64,000 nucleotides of DNA from NCBI GenBank assembly GCA_022813625.1, contig JAKLMB010000033.1:310001-374000 (forward strand). Reading direction: 5' to 3'. The stretch comes from Aaosphaeria pasadenensis (Eukaryota; Ascomycota; Dothideomycetes; Pleosporales). The position numbers were made by a program, and so were the translations under genes. The notes beneath the pieces are model-generated. The model saw only the letters and a program-made list of their open reading frames with translations, ran no database searches and was not told the DNA's origin. Within the stretch, counting starts at the first letter, position 1, and every line of letters begins with the position of its first letter. This document shows positions 1 to 9,576 of this stretch, piece after piece.

Positions 1-694
1 CCTTCCCGCAGATATCGGCAGTGACGAAGAGGAGGAAGACGAGGCGGCTGATTGGAAGAACTGGGACGTCGAGTCCGACGACAGCGATTCATCTACTGGT
101 TGGATCAATGTCGAGAGCGACGGCGAGGACATCAACGTTAGTGACAGCGAGGACGAAAAGGACCGTCCGAGCAAGAAAGCCAAGGTAGACGCCCCAGCCA
201 ACGACGATGCCAAGTCCACGAAATCAGAGGAGCCAGAGGCGAAGAAGATCTCGAAGCTGCTGACAACGACCATCCTGACGCCCGCGGATCTCGCCAAACT
301 CAAGGAGCTTCAGCTCGCGAGCTCGGTGAACGCGAATATGTCATCCAGCAAGCGCCGCGAAGCGCTACTCGCACAGCACGCGGACGACGCCATCACGGCA
401 GAGACCATCGAAGCGGCCGGCCTGCTCGGCAAGAAGAAGACGAAGGAGGAGAAGATCGCGATGGCCAAGGGCGACCGCGAGGAGAACCACCAGTCGACGA
501 CGGCGAAGCGCAAGGAGAAGAAGAACGCCGAGGGCAAGAGCACGACGAACAAGGAGAAGGCGAGGAAGAAGAACTTCTTGATGACGCTGGGCAAGGCCAA
601 GGGCAAGCAGAAGCGGAGTCTGGTCGACGTGCGGAAGACGCTGCGTGGGCATTTGGACAGGCAGAAGAGGGGTGGACGACGTGGAAACAAGTAG
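1..694 (+). CDS. SDA1: SDA1 family protein, C-terminal part (5' end outside window)
   Basis: The frame is open from base 2 to the TAG at 692-694 and gives the last ~230 residues. It starts with an acidic Asp/Glu/Ser-rich stretch containing DWKNWDVESDD and WINVES. A middle segment follows (ILTPADLAKLKELQ, then SSKRREALL), and the end is strongly basic (KRSLVDVRKTLRGHLDRQKR). This order and these motifs match the C-terminus of SDA1, a nucleolar protein needed for 60S subunit biogenesis and export and linked to actin organisation. The lysine-rich tail is expected to be a nuclear/nucleolar targeting region. Only the 3' end is present, so start and introns cannot be judged. It converges on the next gene, with 95 bp between the two stops. 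Confidence 0.85.
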   Translation, partial: LPADIGSDEEEEDEAADWKNWDVESDDSDSSTGWINVESDGEDINVSDSEDEKDRPSKKAKVDAPANDDAKSTKSEEPEAKKISKLLTTTILTPADLAKLKELQLASSVNANMSSSKRREALLAQHADDAITAETIEAAGLLGKKKTKEEKIAMAKGDREENHQSTTAKRKEKKNAEGKSTTNKEKARKKNFLMTLGKAKGKQKRSLVDVRKTLRGHLDRQKRGGRRGNK

Positions 695-789
695 TGGTGG
701 TCATTGTTGCAGAAGCTAGAAAGGATACCCTGTCTACAGTCAAGATATCAAAATTTCCATTCACTTTCCATTCCTTATGGGCGCAGTCA

Positions 790-1911
790 TCACAACAGCC
801 ACGCACGCAGACACTCCACCTCAGCTCCATCATCCACTGAATTGACAACTCTATCAATCCGGCCCCCATCCCATGCATACCCATACCACAGCAAAACACC
901 CACATCTCTCATAACACCCAACTCCCACAACTTCTCCTCTAACTCTGGCACTTCCTCACACAACACCGTATAGAACATGCTTCTAAGCTCCTCCGCACAA
1001 GCATAATACCTCCACACATTCGCCTCCGCGTCAAGAAACCCAAGGAACTGCTCAACAGCGTACAAACACACCCCGAACGGCAACCACTCCGCCTCCGCCC
1101 AATCCACCACCCCCGTTATCCTACTCCCCCCTTGATCGCAATTATCGATGCCCACGAGGATATTCGAAGCAATCAAATCCCCATGCGTCAGCACCACTGG
1201 CCACCCATCATCACAGTCCATGATACCCTCATAGTCCCCCAGTGTCCTCTTCGCCAGCGCCCTCATCTCCACACCCTCCAACTCCTCCGCCAAACGCGCG
1301 AGTTTAACACGGATCACACCCCCGACCTTCCCCTTCATCTGCCCTCTCCCACCCTCACAACCGCCCTCAGCATGACGATGGGGCATCGCGTCATCGAACG
1401 GCGAGTCCACCCTCCCCCGCCCCCTTGAATGAGACCGAGATGGCCAAGCGCGTCCGATAAACCTAGCAAGGCATCCCACCAAGCTCACCTGTCTCGCGAA
1501 CATTGCGGTTCCTGGGCGGATATCCACGGTGGGTTGGAGCCGCGAGTACGGTGTCCCTGGGAAGAGGGGCGTGCAAACTACCTGCCACTCCCCCTCCTCA
1601 TGTTCTGGGGAGGATGGGGTGGGTAGGATACGTGCGAAAGGAACAATCTCATCCCCGTAGACTCTCCCCGCCTCGGCTACGACACTAGCATCGAGGGCAT
1701 GGATATGGGGGCGGAGTTGAAGCACCATGGACTCCTCTTTGACATCGCCATTCTTGTCGTTTGAAAGGTTGGGAGTCAGGAGGAATGTGTGGCTGCAGCC
1801 GCCTTGGACGCCGGTCCAGAAGGTGAGGTTGTGGGAGGGGAAGTGTTGGATTGCTATGTCGTGGGCGTGTTGGACTATGGAGGGTGAAGGGAGTGATTTT
1901 AGTGGTGTCAT
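790..1911 (-). CDS. APH/choline kinase-like phosphotransferase family protein
   Basis: A single-exon gene of 373 aa, taking the ATG at 1911 (MTPLKSLPSP). An in-frame ATG at 1983 would add 24 residues. The C-terminal half has the kinase-like catalytic motif LTHGDLIASNILV (HxDxxxxN type, here HGDLIASN) followed by GVVDWAEAEWLPFG (the DxD/DW metal-binding segment), as in fungal aminoglycoside phosphotransferase-like proteins. These are P-loop-free small-molecule kinases of the protein-kinase fold, and most fungal members have no known substrate. A Gly/Arg-rich stretch before the catalytic motif (around residues 170-200) is atypical and could hide an in-frame intron. Resistance function should not be inferred. 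Confidence 0.7.
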   Translation of the reverse strand: MTPLKSLPSPSIVQHAHDIAIQHFPSHNLTFWTGVQGGCSHTFLLTPNLSNDKNGDVKEESMVLQLRPHIHALDASVVAEAGRVYGDEIVPFARILPTPSSPEHEEGEWQVVCTPLFPGTPYSRLQPTVDIRPGTAMFARQVSLVGCLARFIGRAWPSRSHSRGRGRVDSPFDDAMPHRHAEGGCEGGRGQMKGKVGGVIRVKLARLAEELEGVEMRALAKRTLGDYEGIMDCDDGWPVVLTHGDLIASNILVGIDNCDQGGSRITGVVDWAEAEWLPFGVCLYAVEQFLGFLDAEANVWRYYACAEELRSMFYTVLCEEVPELEEKLWELGVMRDVGVLLWYGYAWDGGRIDRVVNSVDDGAEVECLRAWLL

Positions 1912-2525
1912 AGTTGGGGATTTATGGATTGTTATGATGGTATGGAGAGAGAGTAGAGGCAGAGATGGAGACACGAACCACATCCCCGCTCACAGTCGTG
2001 CATATGTACCTTACCTGCAATGCGATGCGAGATGTCACGCCCACGTCCGCAGTATCTACATGTGGTGTGCATGGTTGCTTACATTCGTACCCTACAATGT
2101 GGTGTATGAGTTGCGGTGTTGGAGGTACGGCTTCGACGTTCATTCGTCGTTTCGCTTGGAATGGGAGGGATGGGGATGGGGGAGAGACAGCAGCACGTGG
2201 GTGTGGGTTTTGCCCCGCCTCGTGGGCGTGGGGATTACGAGATGTTGTGTGTATGTACATGTATATGTATATGTACGTGAGGGGGGATAGAGATGTAGAT
2301 TCATGGGATTGTGCAACTGCTTGGTTAGGTACTTGTCAGCGTTACGAGGCTGGGTATCAGTCACGGGTTCATTGTGATATCTAGATGTTATCATTACATC
2401 AGAATGCCCCGGATCACGTTCTCTTGAATTGCTGCTTTCGCGAAGAATCAACGAAAAGCCAAAGTAAATGCTACCACCCAGCTTCTCCAACTCGTCACTC
2501 ATCATCTGATGCCACCCACGCCAAC
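1912..2525. other. Intergenic, upstream of the phosphotransferase gene
   Basis: No supported gene. It holds an alternating purine/pyrimidine tract around 2243-2280 (TG/TA repeats). Open frames on both strands here are short and lack family signatures. Confidence 0.6.
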
Positions 2526-4024
2526 CTACAACTCCTTCTTCAAGAAGTGCTCCGGCGCGTGGTCGGTCTCGTAATCGACATGAACGTACGCGCGCTCGAC
2601 GTTCGGCAGGCTCTCCAGCTTGATCTGCAGCTCCTCGGCGATGTCGTGCGTAGCGCGCAGCGTGGCCTCGGGGTCCATGACGATGTCGACCTCGACGATG
2701 AGGCGGGGTCCGGAGTGGTATGCGCGCACCGTGTCGATCTGGTGAACGGAGGGCGAGTGCGTCATTGCTGTATACATATCAGTGTTTGTATATTTTGATA
2801 TTGTGGGATGGGCGAATACATACAGATGTAGGTGATGAGCTGCAGCATGTGTGTGTCGGCGCTGACACCGATCAGGAGCTGGAATTCAGAGTACGCGGTC
2901 CGCGACCACAGGAAGATGATCAAAACGGACAGAAGAACAGCGCCTATCGGGTCGATGAACCACTTGATCTTCGCACCGCCAACGCTAGTGAGGATACCGA
3001 AGCCATTGATGAACAGATCGTTCCTGTGGTCCTCCCACAGAATCCGGACCTGGCTGTACTTGTTGCGGATGGCCCAGCAGTACAGGAAGAGCGCGAACTT
3101 GGTCGCGAACGCAATACAGACTGCGATGACAGACGGGAGGAAGAAAGCATTGGTGTCTGGATCGGTAGCTCGATGCTCGGCGAACTCGCGGATGGACTCG
3201 ACAATGATGACAACGGACACGGTGATCATGAGGAAGCAGAAGAAGATGTTCCCCGCTGTCTCGATGCGCGCCTTGCCGGAGGGGAATTTACGGCTGTCAA
3301 CGCGCTTGACGGCGCGGGCGCAGAGTATGAGCGTGAGATTGGAGAGCGGATCGAACAGCGAGTCGGCCATGGTGGTGAACAGAGAGAGCGACTTGGATGA
3401 TATCGCGGCATAGAGCTGGAGGACGGCCAGGATGACATTCGCGACAAAGCTGCCGATGACGGCGATGCGATATTTGAGATGGTTTGCGCCCTCCTCTTCC
3501 TTCGCATCCCGCCTGTGGTCGTCTACCGGCTTGAGCAGCCGCTCAATGTTCTCGTTCTGTGTCTCGTAGAATTCCTCGAGGTTGCGGGCCTTCCGCGCCT
3601 TCTCGTTCAATGCAATTGGGCCGAAGCCATCGCGTTTCCGTGACGTGTTCGCGCGGATTTGAGCGAGTTCGTTCTGGGGTTTCAGCCGGGAAGCGAGCTG
3701 ATATGGGTCGTTGTCGGCAGTGTATTGAGGCGGCGTCTGTCGCTCGACATCGTAGGTCTCGCGAGAAGAAGAGGAGACATGGCGTGCGACGGGATCGTGA
3801 TCTTCGGATGCAGAAGAAGTCTCGACAGCGGTGCTAGCACCGTCCTTGCGTGAGCGTGAATGTGAGCGCGAGTGTGGTGTTGTTGTGGATGTGGGGAGCG
3901 GGAGGGCCGTCTCGGAGGTGGCGGCGGGGTGGGGACTCGAAGTACGCTCCCGCGACGAGTGCGGGCTATGGAACGGGCTCGGTTTCAACGAGATAGCTCG
4001 ATGGACGTCAGGCTCTGAAGCCAT
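2526..4024 (-). CDS. CDF cation diffusion facilitator, manganese-type transporter
   Basis: Two exons, 4024-2824 and 2767-2526, with a 56-nt intron, encode 480 aa. The N-terminal ~150 residues are Ser/Thr/Pro-rich and likely cytosolic. About six membrane segments follow. Two DxxxD metal sites are visible: TM2 (MADSLFDPLSNLTL) and TM5 (EDHRNDLFINGFG). This pairing marks the Mn2+ branch of the CDF family rather than the HxxxD zinc branch. The second exon carries the cytosolic C-terminal domain (MTHSPSVHQIDTVRAYHSG ... VHVDYE) used for dimerisation and metal sensing. The protein probably exports or sequesters Mn2+ from the cytosol using the proton gradient. The splice (ATC T / CA ATG ACG) keeps the frame across a conserved block, so I am confident in it. 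Confidence 0.88.
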
Positions 4025-5830
4025 GGATGATAGGGGACGATGGAGAGATTGAGGATGGTATTGGTATAAAGATGAATGAACAATGAAGCAGCGGTGTGGG
4101 CGGTGGCTATAAAGGAAACTCCCGTCTCAAGGCCAAGGTTTGCTAAGATTTGGATGCGGAGAAGTCCATACACTTGTGAGTATACAAGACCACGTGGGTG
4201 GGGGAGCCTCAGATCCATCCAATCCTGCGAAACAAACTCTTTTGTTTCTGGAAAGTTTATCTCAAACATGGTTGTAGTTGAATTCGAACACTTTGGCCCA
4301 TTCAATGTTGCTAGTGATTCTACTATTGTGGATCCAGAAACAGATTGATACAAATATTCTTTTCCCAACGCGATGCTCAAAGAAACGACAGACCAATACA
4401 AGCAGCATCGCATTGTCGACGTTCCCCAGATACGAATACGAGTACGAGAACGATCCCATCCGTGTGGAGAAGAACTAGCCATGTACTGTAGCTACCGCAT
4501 CGTTGTCCACAACCGAGTGATTAGACAGCTTCTTTGCAGTGTATAAAAGGCCATAGATCCCTAGACTTTTTCGTACTTGTTCAGAACAACGCATTTCGAC
4601 GTGGCAATAAGCTCTGTGCCCAAGTATAATTCCATCTCGTAATGTTTCACCGTGATCGACTGCGATCGACAGCCATAGCTCCTTCGCTTACGCCTGCATT
4701 CCTGTCATAAGTCGTAGCTACAAATCACGTCATTCCAATCTTCCAGATGGCGTCTATCATTCTTGAAAATGTTTCACTGCATGCTCTCCAATGCGAACAT
4801 AATTTTGATTCTCTCTCAGGCATCTCGTTCGCCAAGCAATGTTTGTGAAAGCGGAACTAGAACAGAGACAAAACTTCATTTTAAAACCATGCGCATTGTC
4901 TTTGAGAACGAAGGTCCAATCCAATAATTCGAAATTACTCCAAGTGAAGAAGCATGGATAAAGGCTTTGTACCACACAAACAGGTACCTTGTCCACTACA
5001 CAGTACAGTCTTTGTCTTTGTCTTACGCATAGAACTGCAGATAAGCATCCTACACCCGAACTAACCTAATCAGGACATGCAGAGACAAGACAGCTAATAA
5101 GCAATGTCCAATACGGCAACATGATGCATCTCCGAACTGTAAAATTATTTGAAACTCTTGAAACGAAAATATCCAGTGGTTAATTGAGTTTTCGGAGAGT
5201 AACTGCTCAACCAATAGGCTCAGTGTGAGTAGAGCCTGTCAGGCAGCTGCGGCGGTTGGCTTGATTATTGAGTGAAAGAAGCTGGTTTGGTGAGTGTAGG
5301 CAGAAAACAAAGTTTTTTGTGTAGGCAAAAGTAAAAATTCAGTTGGTATTGTCCGAGTGAACACTTGTTTCTATCCATAATGGCTAAACGTTCATGGTCG
5401 AGTCTTCCCTTGGACGGGCATTGTTTAGTACATCATTGGATTCTTGTATGCGAGAGTTGGGGTAAAATTATGGCTCTCTCGTGTCTAATTTGAACTGTTT
5501 CACTGTTTGGTGACCGTATGATCAATGCATTATACCAGCAAAAGTTCTAGGATCTGTGTCACCTATGATTGGCATTTAGGTGGCGAGTCAAAGTGCCATG
5601 CTCCAACGTCGCAGTGAATAAACAAATCGATGTCAAGTGAAAAGTGCATAGTTCATTCGTCTATAGCAATGTACACTCCAACCACTAGAACATTCACTTT
5701 ACAATGCAACGAACAGAAAACTATAAAACACACCCCAGTGAATCACTCAACGACAAAAAACAACAGCTGCGACATTTTTTACATCTATCAATTCTCAATT
5801 CTCAACCTCACATCTAACCAAACCCTTACA
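4025..5830. other. Long intergenic region with an orphan TATA-like box
   Basis: 1.8 kb with no protein-coding frame I can support. It has a CACGTG E-box-like site at 4191-4196 and a good TATAAAA at 4542-4548 with no coding frame behind it. A non-coding transcript cannot be excluded or shown from sequence. Confidence 0.55.
5722..5728 (+). promoter_or_regulatory. TATA-like box of the Cys-rich unknown gene
   Basis: TATAAAA, 103 bp before the ATG at 5831, followed by a CA-rich leader with TCTCAATTCTCAACCTCAC-like pyrimidine runs that are typical of fungal transcription start regions. Confidence 0.5.
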
Positions 5831-7075
5831 ATGTCCTCTATGAGCACGAAGATCTTTGAAAACGAAATGGAGACCTTTGAAAACGAAACGGACGAAGACT
5901 TGCTCCGATCCATCATGCATAGTTTGGTGATCCGCGAGCGTTTCGAAGTCGAGCCAAAGTATCTCGAGGAATTCAAGCACCTCGTGCACAGCATCGAAAA
6001 CCTCTCAAAGGATCCCGACTCTCCCTTTGAAGCAGTCCTAAAGGACATAAAAGCCAAAGGCGAGAACAACCCAGTCCTCAAGAAGGCCGAAGACGTGAAC
6101 GACCCATTCCTCGCCAATGTCAAAGACTTCGACATCCCGGTACTCAAAGAATTCCGCGACTCCATCGCAGCCACTCCAGAAGACAAACCGATCCCATCCC
6201 CCTTCCCACCGCCGTTCTCATGCTTTGACCCCGATTCCACGATGCACGACTTGAAGTGTGGCCACAAATCCGACATACTCTATCCCTGCAGTGAACCGTG
6301 TATACGCCGCCGCGTACTGACATGCTCGGGCATCCCAGCCACCGCATACAAGCGAATGTATTCCGAGTCGTCCAAATGCCTCAAGTGCAGGCTAGAGGTG
6401 ATCAGGTCATCACCACCGAGGAGCCGAAAGCCGCTTGTGCGCCCACCGAGGTTTGAGATCTGTATCCACGGCCTTGATCCTTTGCAGTGTTTGTGCTTTA
6501 CCAATGCTTTCGTTAGGTATTCCACTGGATCGAAACCCAAAAGAGATGACACGGAGATGATAGATGACGATTCCACCAAACCTGCCAGCGGCAAAGATGA
6601 TATGGCGAAGCTTGAAGAGGATCTCACCGACAAGTTGAAGCCGGACTCGCGGCTGCGACGGCAGTACAAGCAGCGTCGTACGGCGTCCGAACCTTTTCAA
6701 AGCCAGTACTCTAGAGTGCGTGCAAGGGAAGTGAGGGGTAGGTCGACATCCATGGTCAGGACCATGACGCCTAGTAACTTGGACTTGATATTGCAGCGGC
6801 GACGTAGGGAGCAGAGGCGTGGTCGGTCTCCAGATGCTGCTGGAAATCGAAGTCGATCCCAGAATGGCCTTGACAATCGGAGGAGCTCCCAGGAGCACTC
6901 GCCACGCGGGAACGAGGCGCCTGTCTCTGATAGTGTGTTTAATGACCTTTGTGGCCGTTTAGGGGACGTCAAAGTAGGATTACCAGAGCAGGATGACTTG
7001 ATGGAGGATTTGGTGTCGGCCTTGAAAAGCTTCCCGACTGATGATACTAACATGAAGATGGAGGAAGAGGATTAA
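5831..7075 (+). CDS. Unknown Cys-rich protein, 414 aa
   Basis: I choose the ATG at 5831 (MSSMSTKIFENEMETFENET) because it follows a TATA-like box and CA-rich leader; the frame is open further upstream. No family is recognised. The first ~130 residues are acidic and helical-looking. The centre (about 140-240) is Cys-rich: LKCGHKSDILYPC, SEPCIRRRVLTCSG, SKCLKCRLE and EICIHGLDPLQCLC. The pairs and a CxH suggest structural zinc binding. The C-terminus is Arg/Ser-rich (QYKQRRTASEP, RRRREQRRGRS), like nuclear or RNA-binding proteins. There is no signal peptide and no membrane segment. The function is unknown; a zinc-binding nuclear protein is only a guess. Confidence 0.6.
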   Translation: MSSMSTKIFENEMETFENETDEDLLRSIMHSLVIRERFEVEPKYLEEFKHLVHSIENLSKDPDSPFEAVLKDIKAKGENNPVLKKAEDVNDPFLANVKDFDIPVLKEFRDSIAATPEDKPIPSPFPPPFSCFDPDSTMHDLKCGHKSDILYPCSEPCIRRRVLTCSGIPATAYKRMYSESSKCLKCRLEVIRSSPPRSRKPLVRPPRFEICIHGLDPLQCLCFTNAFVRYSTGSKPKRDDTEMIDDDSTKPASGKDDMAKLEEDLTDKLKPDSRLRRQYKQRRTASEPFQSQYSRVRAREVRGRSTSMVRTMTPSNLDLILQRRRREQRRGRSPDAAGNRSRSQNGLDNRRSSQEHSPRGNEAPVSDSVFNDLCGRLGDVKVGLPEQDDLMEDLVSALKSFPTDDTNMKMEEED

Positions 7076-7928
7076 TATTGTATCAGGGCCAAGACATCGC
7101 AGATTACATCTCGATATCCTCAACCCAATGCATTATTCCATATGTTAGTGGGGCTATCAGGTCGCTTATATTGTCAGCTTGCTTGTAGGGCACATAAATT
7201 AGATAGGCTTGGCCGGGATTCAATCAACTACGACTGATTCCGGCGGTTAGTGGATATTTTTACCTGTTAATCTTCAGAACATACATCAAGGTGTGACACG
7301 TTATAATTTAATCCTTTCCATGAGTATTTCGGCCTTATAGCATGCAACCACATATTGAGTAAATTTGAGAATCAACAAGGGTCCGTAAATCGACTAATTC
7401 CTTCTACAGACTTAGAAACTCTCCACACATCTCTTAATTAAAATCCGTCCGTCGACGCCGAAGTACCACCGTCTTAGCAAACCTTGATATTACACCTGTT
7501 CGTTCTCAAATTCCAAATTAATAGTTTCTACCGCCGATCAGGAAATGCGAATGCGAAATAGGACCATTGCCCGCCTTTGCATCTCCAGGATCAGCTCGTC
7601 GCCCGACCAAACATTGGCCTAATTGATCGATATTACTCCGCGATGCTTGTTTCACTCGCTTCCGGGATTGATTCAAGTTTTTAAAGCCTCGCAATTACTG
7701 TATTAGAAGTAACGGGAGTAATATACGGCAGGTTCCGAGCATGCGCAGATTAGAAGATGAATGCAAATACTTTTCGCGGAATTATTCCAATTGTGAACAT
7801 GGGTAGCAGCGCAGTACAGGACTCGCATTTTTCTATAAATCCCACCCACTCCCTCCTACAGAAGCTCATCACAGTCACCCAAACTCAGCCTTCAACCTTC
7901 CACAATTCCAATAGTCTCCGTTGCCAAG
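7076..7928. other. Intergenic, AT-rich
   Basis: No supported coding frame. The right end is the promoter of the small secreted protein gene. Confidence 0.6.
7834..7840 (+). promoter_or_regulatory. TATA-like box of the small secreted protein gene
   Basis: TATAAAT about 95 bp before the ATG at 7929, followed by a pyrimidine-rich leader (CCCACCCACTCCCTCC). Spacing and context fit a fungal core promoter. Confidence 0.5.
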
Positions 7929-8242
7929 ATGCAGTTCCTTACCAGTGCCATCGTTTTCTCTCTCCTCGCAACAGCGCAAAGTGCAGTTGTCCGACGAATC
8001 GACGGTTGCCCGGACTTGGCTCCCTGGCCTGCAGGTAACCCAGGAACATATTGGTATAACGCTTGCTGTGCTTATACCGTGGATTGGGTAAGTGTGATGA
8101 ATTATCCCATTTATTCTTTTGACAATTTTGGGTTGCTGATCACGGGCAGGACCAATGCTGCAACCGTGATAGCCCAACACCTTATGTTTGGGGTGGACGG
8201 GAGTTCAGGCCTTGTTCCGACCCGGCTTTCCACAGCAGCTAG
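7929..8242 (+). CDS. Small secreted cysteine-rich protein (effector-like), 83 aa
   Basis: Exons 7929-8087 and 8150-8242 are separated by a 62-nt intron (GTAAGT ... CTGAT ... GGGCAG). The mature message gives 83 aa. A clear signal peptide (MQFLTSAIVFSLLATAQSA) is followed by VVRR, a possible Kex2-type site. After it lie six cysteines: one in DGCPD, a CC pair in YNACCAY, a CC pair in DQCCNR just after the splice, and one in FRPCSD. Unspliced, the frame would run on for 168 aa and lose the second CC pair, so the spliced form is preferred. Size, signal peptide and paired cysteines resemble fungal small secreted effectors. No homologue is recognised, and function is not inferable. Confidence 0.6.
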
Positions 8243-9576
8243 GTGCAACAACGGACACGAAGAGGAATTTATGTTTGGATTGGAAAGGATGGTGCTCTTT
8301 GAAGAAGTTGAAATGGAAATTGTGCGACATGCAAGACTTTTGATTAGACGCTCGTACGATGGAAAATGCGTTTCAAATCTACAATTGACTGATCACTTCA
8401 CGCCCTTAACTTTGCGCATCTGGAACATGATCTGATGATTCATGGAGATGTTTAAGTCGAAGATTGAGAAATGTAGTGCCACGGTTCCAATTACTGAGAT
8501 ATGGATACCGGATGAATTGACGAATACCTTCATCATAATCATTTTGAGCTACATCAGCATCCCAGCTTACAGCTACACATGATTGATTGATTGATTGATT
8601 CCTACTCAGTTTTACCTGCTTTTTTACACAGCTATGCCTAGACTAGTAGACTTACTGTATAAATAGCTAATATATCCTAAATCTTGATTAATCTAGCTTG
8701 TTCTAAGCGAGGTGGTATGGACTCCAAAAGCGAGGGTAAATACACCCTAGAAACGGTTGTCATTCCACCGACATACATATATGGGCATCACTATCTAAGC
8801 AACGATTTTTAGGCTTCGTATTCAACCCCAAATCCAACCGGCGATCTTGAATGAGCATTCGGAATAACAATCAAGTGATTGCTGGAAGGGGTGCCAATGA
8901 CAGGCTTGAATTCACATGGGGTAATTTACTCAACTGATAAACAAGTAAGACTAGCCTTTGCTAGGTACAACTTTGTGTAGTAAGAACGTACGAAAGGGTT
9001 TGTAAACATACTAGATTTCACTCCTTCTGTTTTCATACAGCTAGTCCAAAGGTTGCACAGGTTCATGTGGCTAATAATTTCAACCTCAATCAAGAATATC
9101 GTTTTATTCAGCGAGGATTTGCGTAGAGTCCTGAGCGAAAGAGTCAGATCAGGTTTATTAAATAGATAATTCCTAGTCTTAATAAAAGTCTGAGGAGCTT
9201 TGAATACCACCTCTTCTCTAATATATACATGGTTTTAAGAGAATTCATTTTCCACAGTCAAAGTCCCTTGAATGACATAGATAAGAGATCGAAACATTCT
9301 CCGATTGAAAAAAGAAGAGTCCCAGTGTCCGTTAGCTCTGGTCTGGTATCCATGTCGCAAAATGTCCTAGGATGGGATTATTGCTCATCTACGCTTAGAA
9401 TAGTACAATCTTACTGGTCGGCGTTCCAGCAGTGATGTGTTGGCTGCTGCCTCGGCCTCAGCCTCGGCCTTCCCACATCCACAATCCCCTTCACACAATG
9501 AAACAACATATACAAATTTAAGTACACACACTGACATTAGTACGTGTGCGATGATACTTAAAAACGACGCACCAAC
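8243..9576. other. Intergenic region with a GATT microsatellite
   Basis: 1.3 kb with no supported gene. It is AT-rich, contains (GATT)5 at 8581-8600, and near 9450-9470 has a GCCTCGGCCTCA direct repeat just upstream of the HET gene. Confidence 0.55.
8581..8600. repeat. (GATT)5 tetranucleotide microsatellite
   Basis: Five perfect tandem copies of GATT in non-coding DNA. Confidence 0.9.

Noticed and set aside
393..905. Minus-strand open frames antisense to the SDA1 end
   Set aside because: Low-complexity mirror of a Lys/Arg-rich coding region; no domain.
2720..3413. Plus-strand frames of 193 and 226 aa
   Set aside because: Antisense to the CDF transporter, whose motifs and splice are clear.
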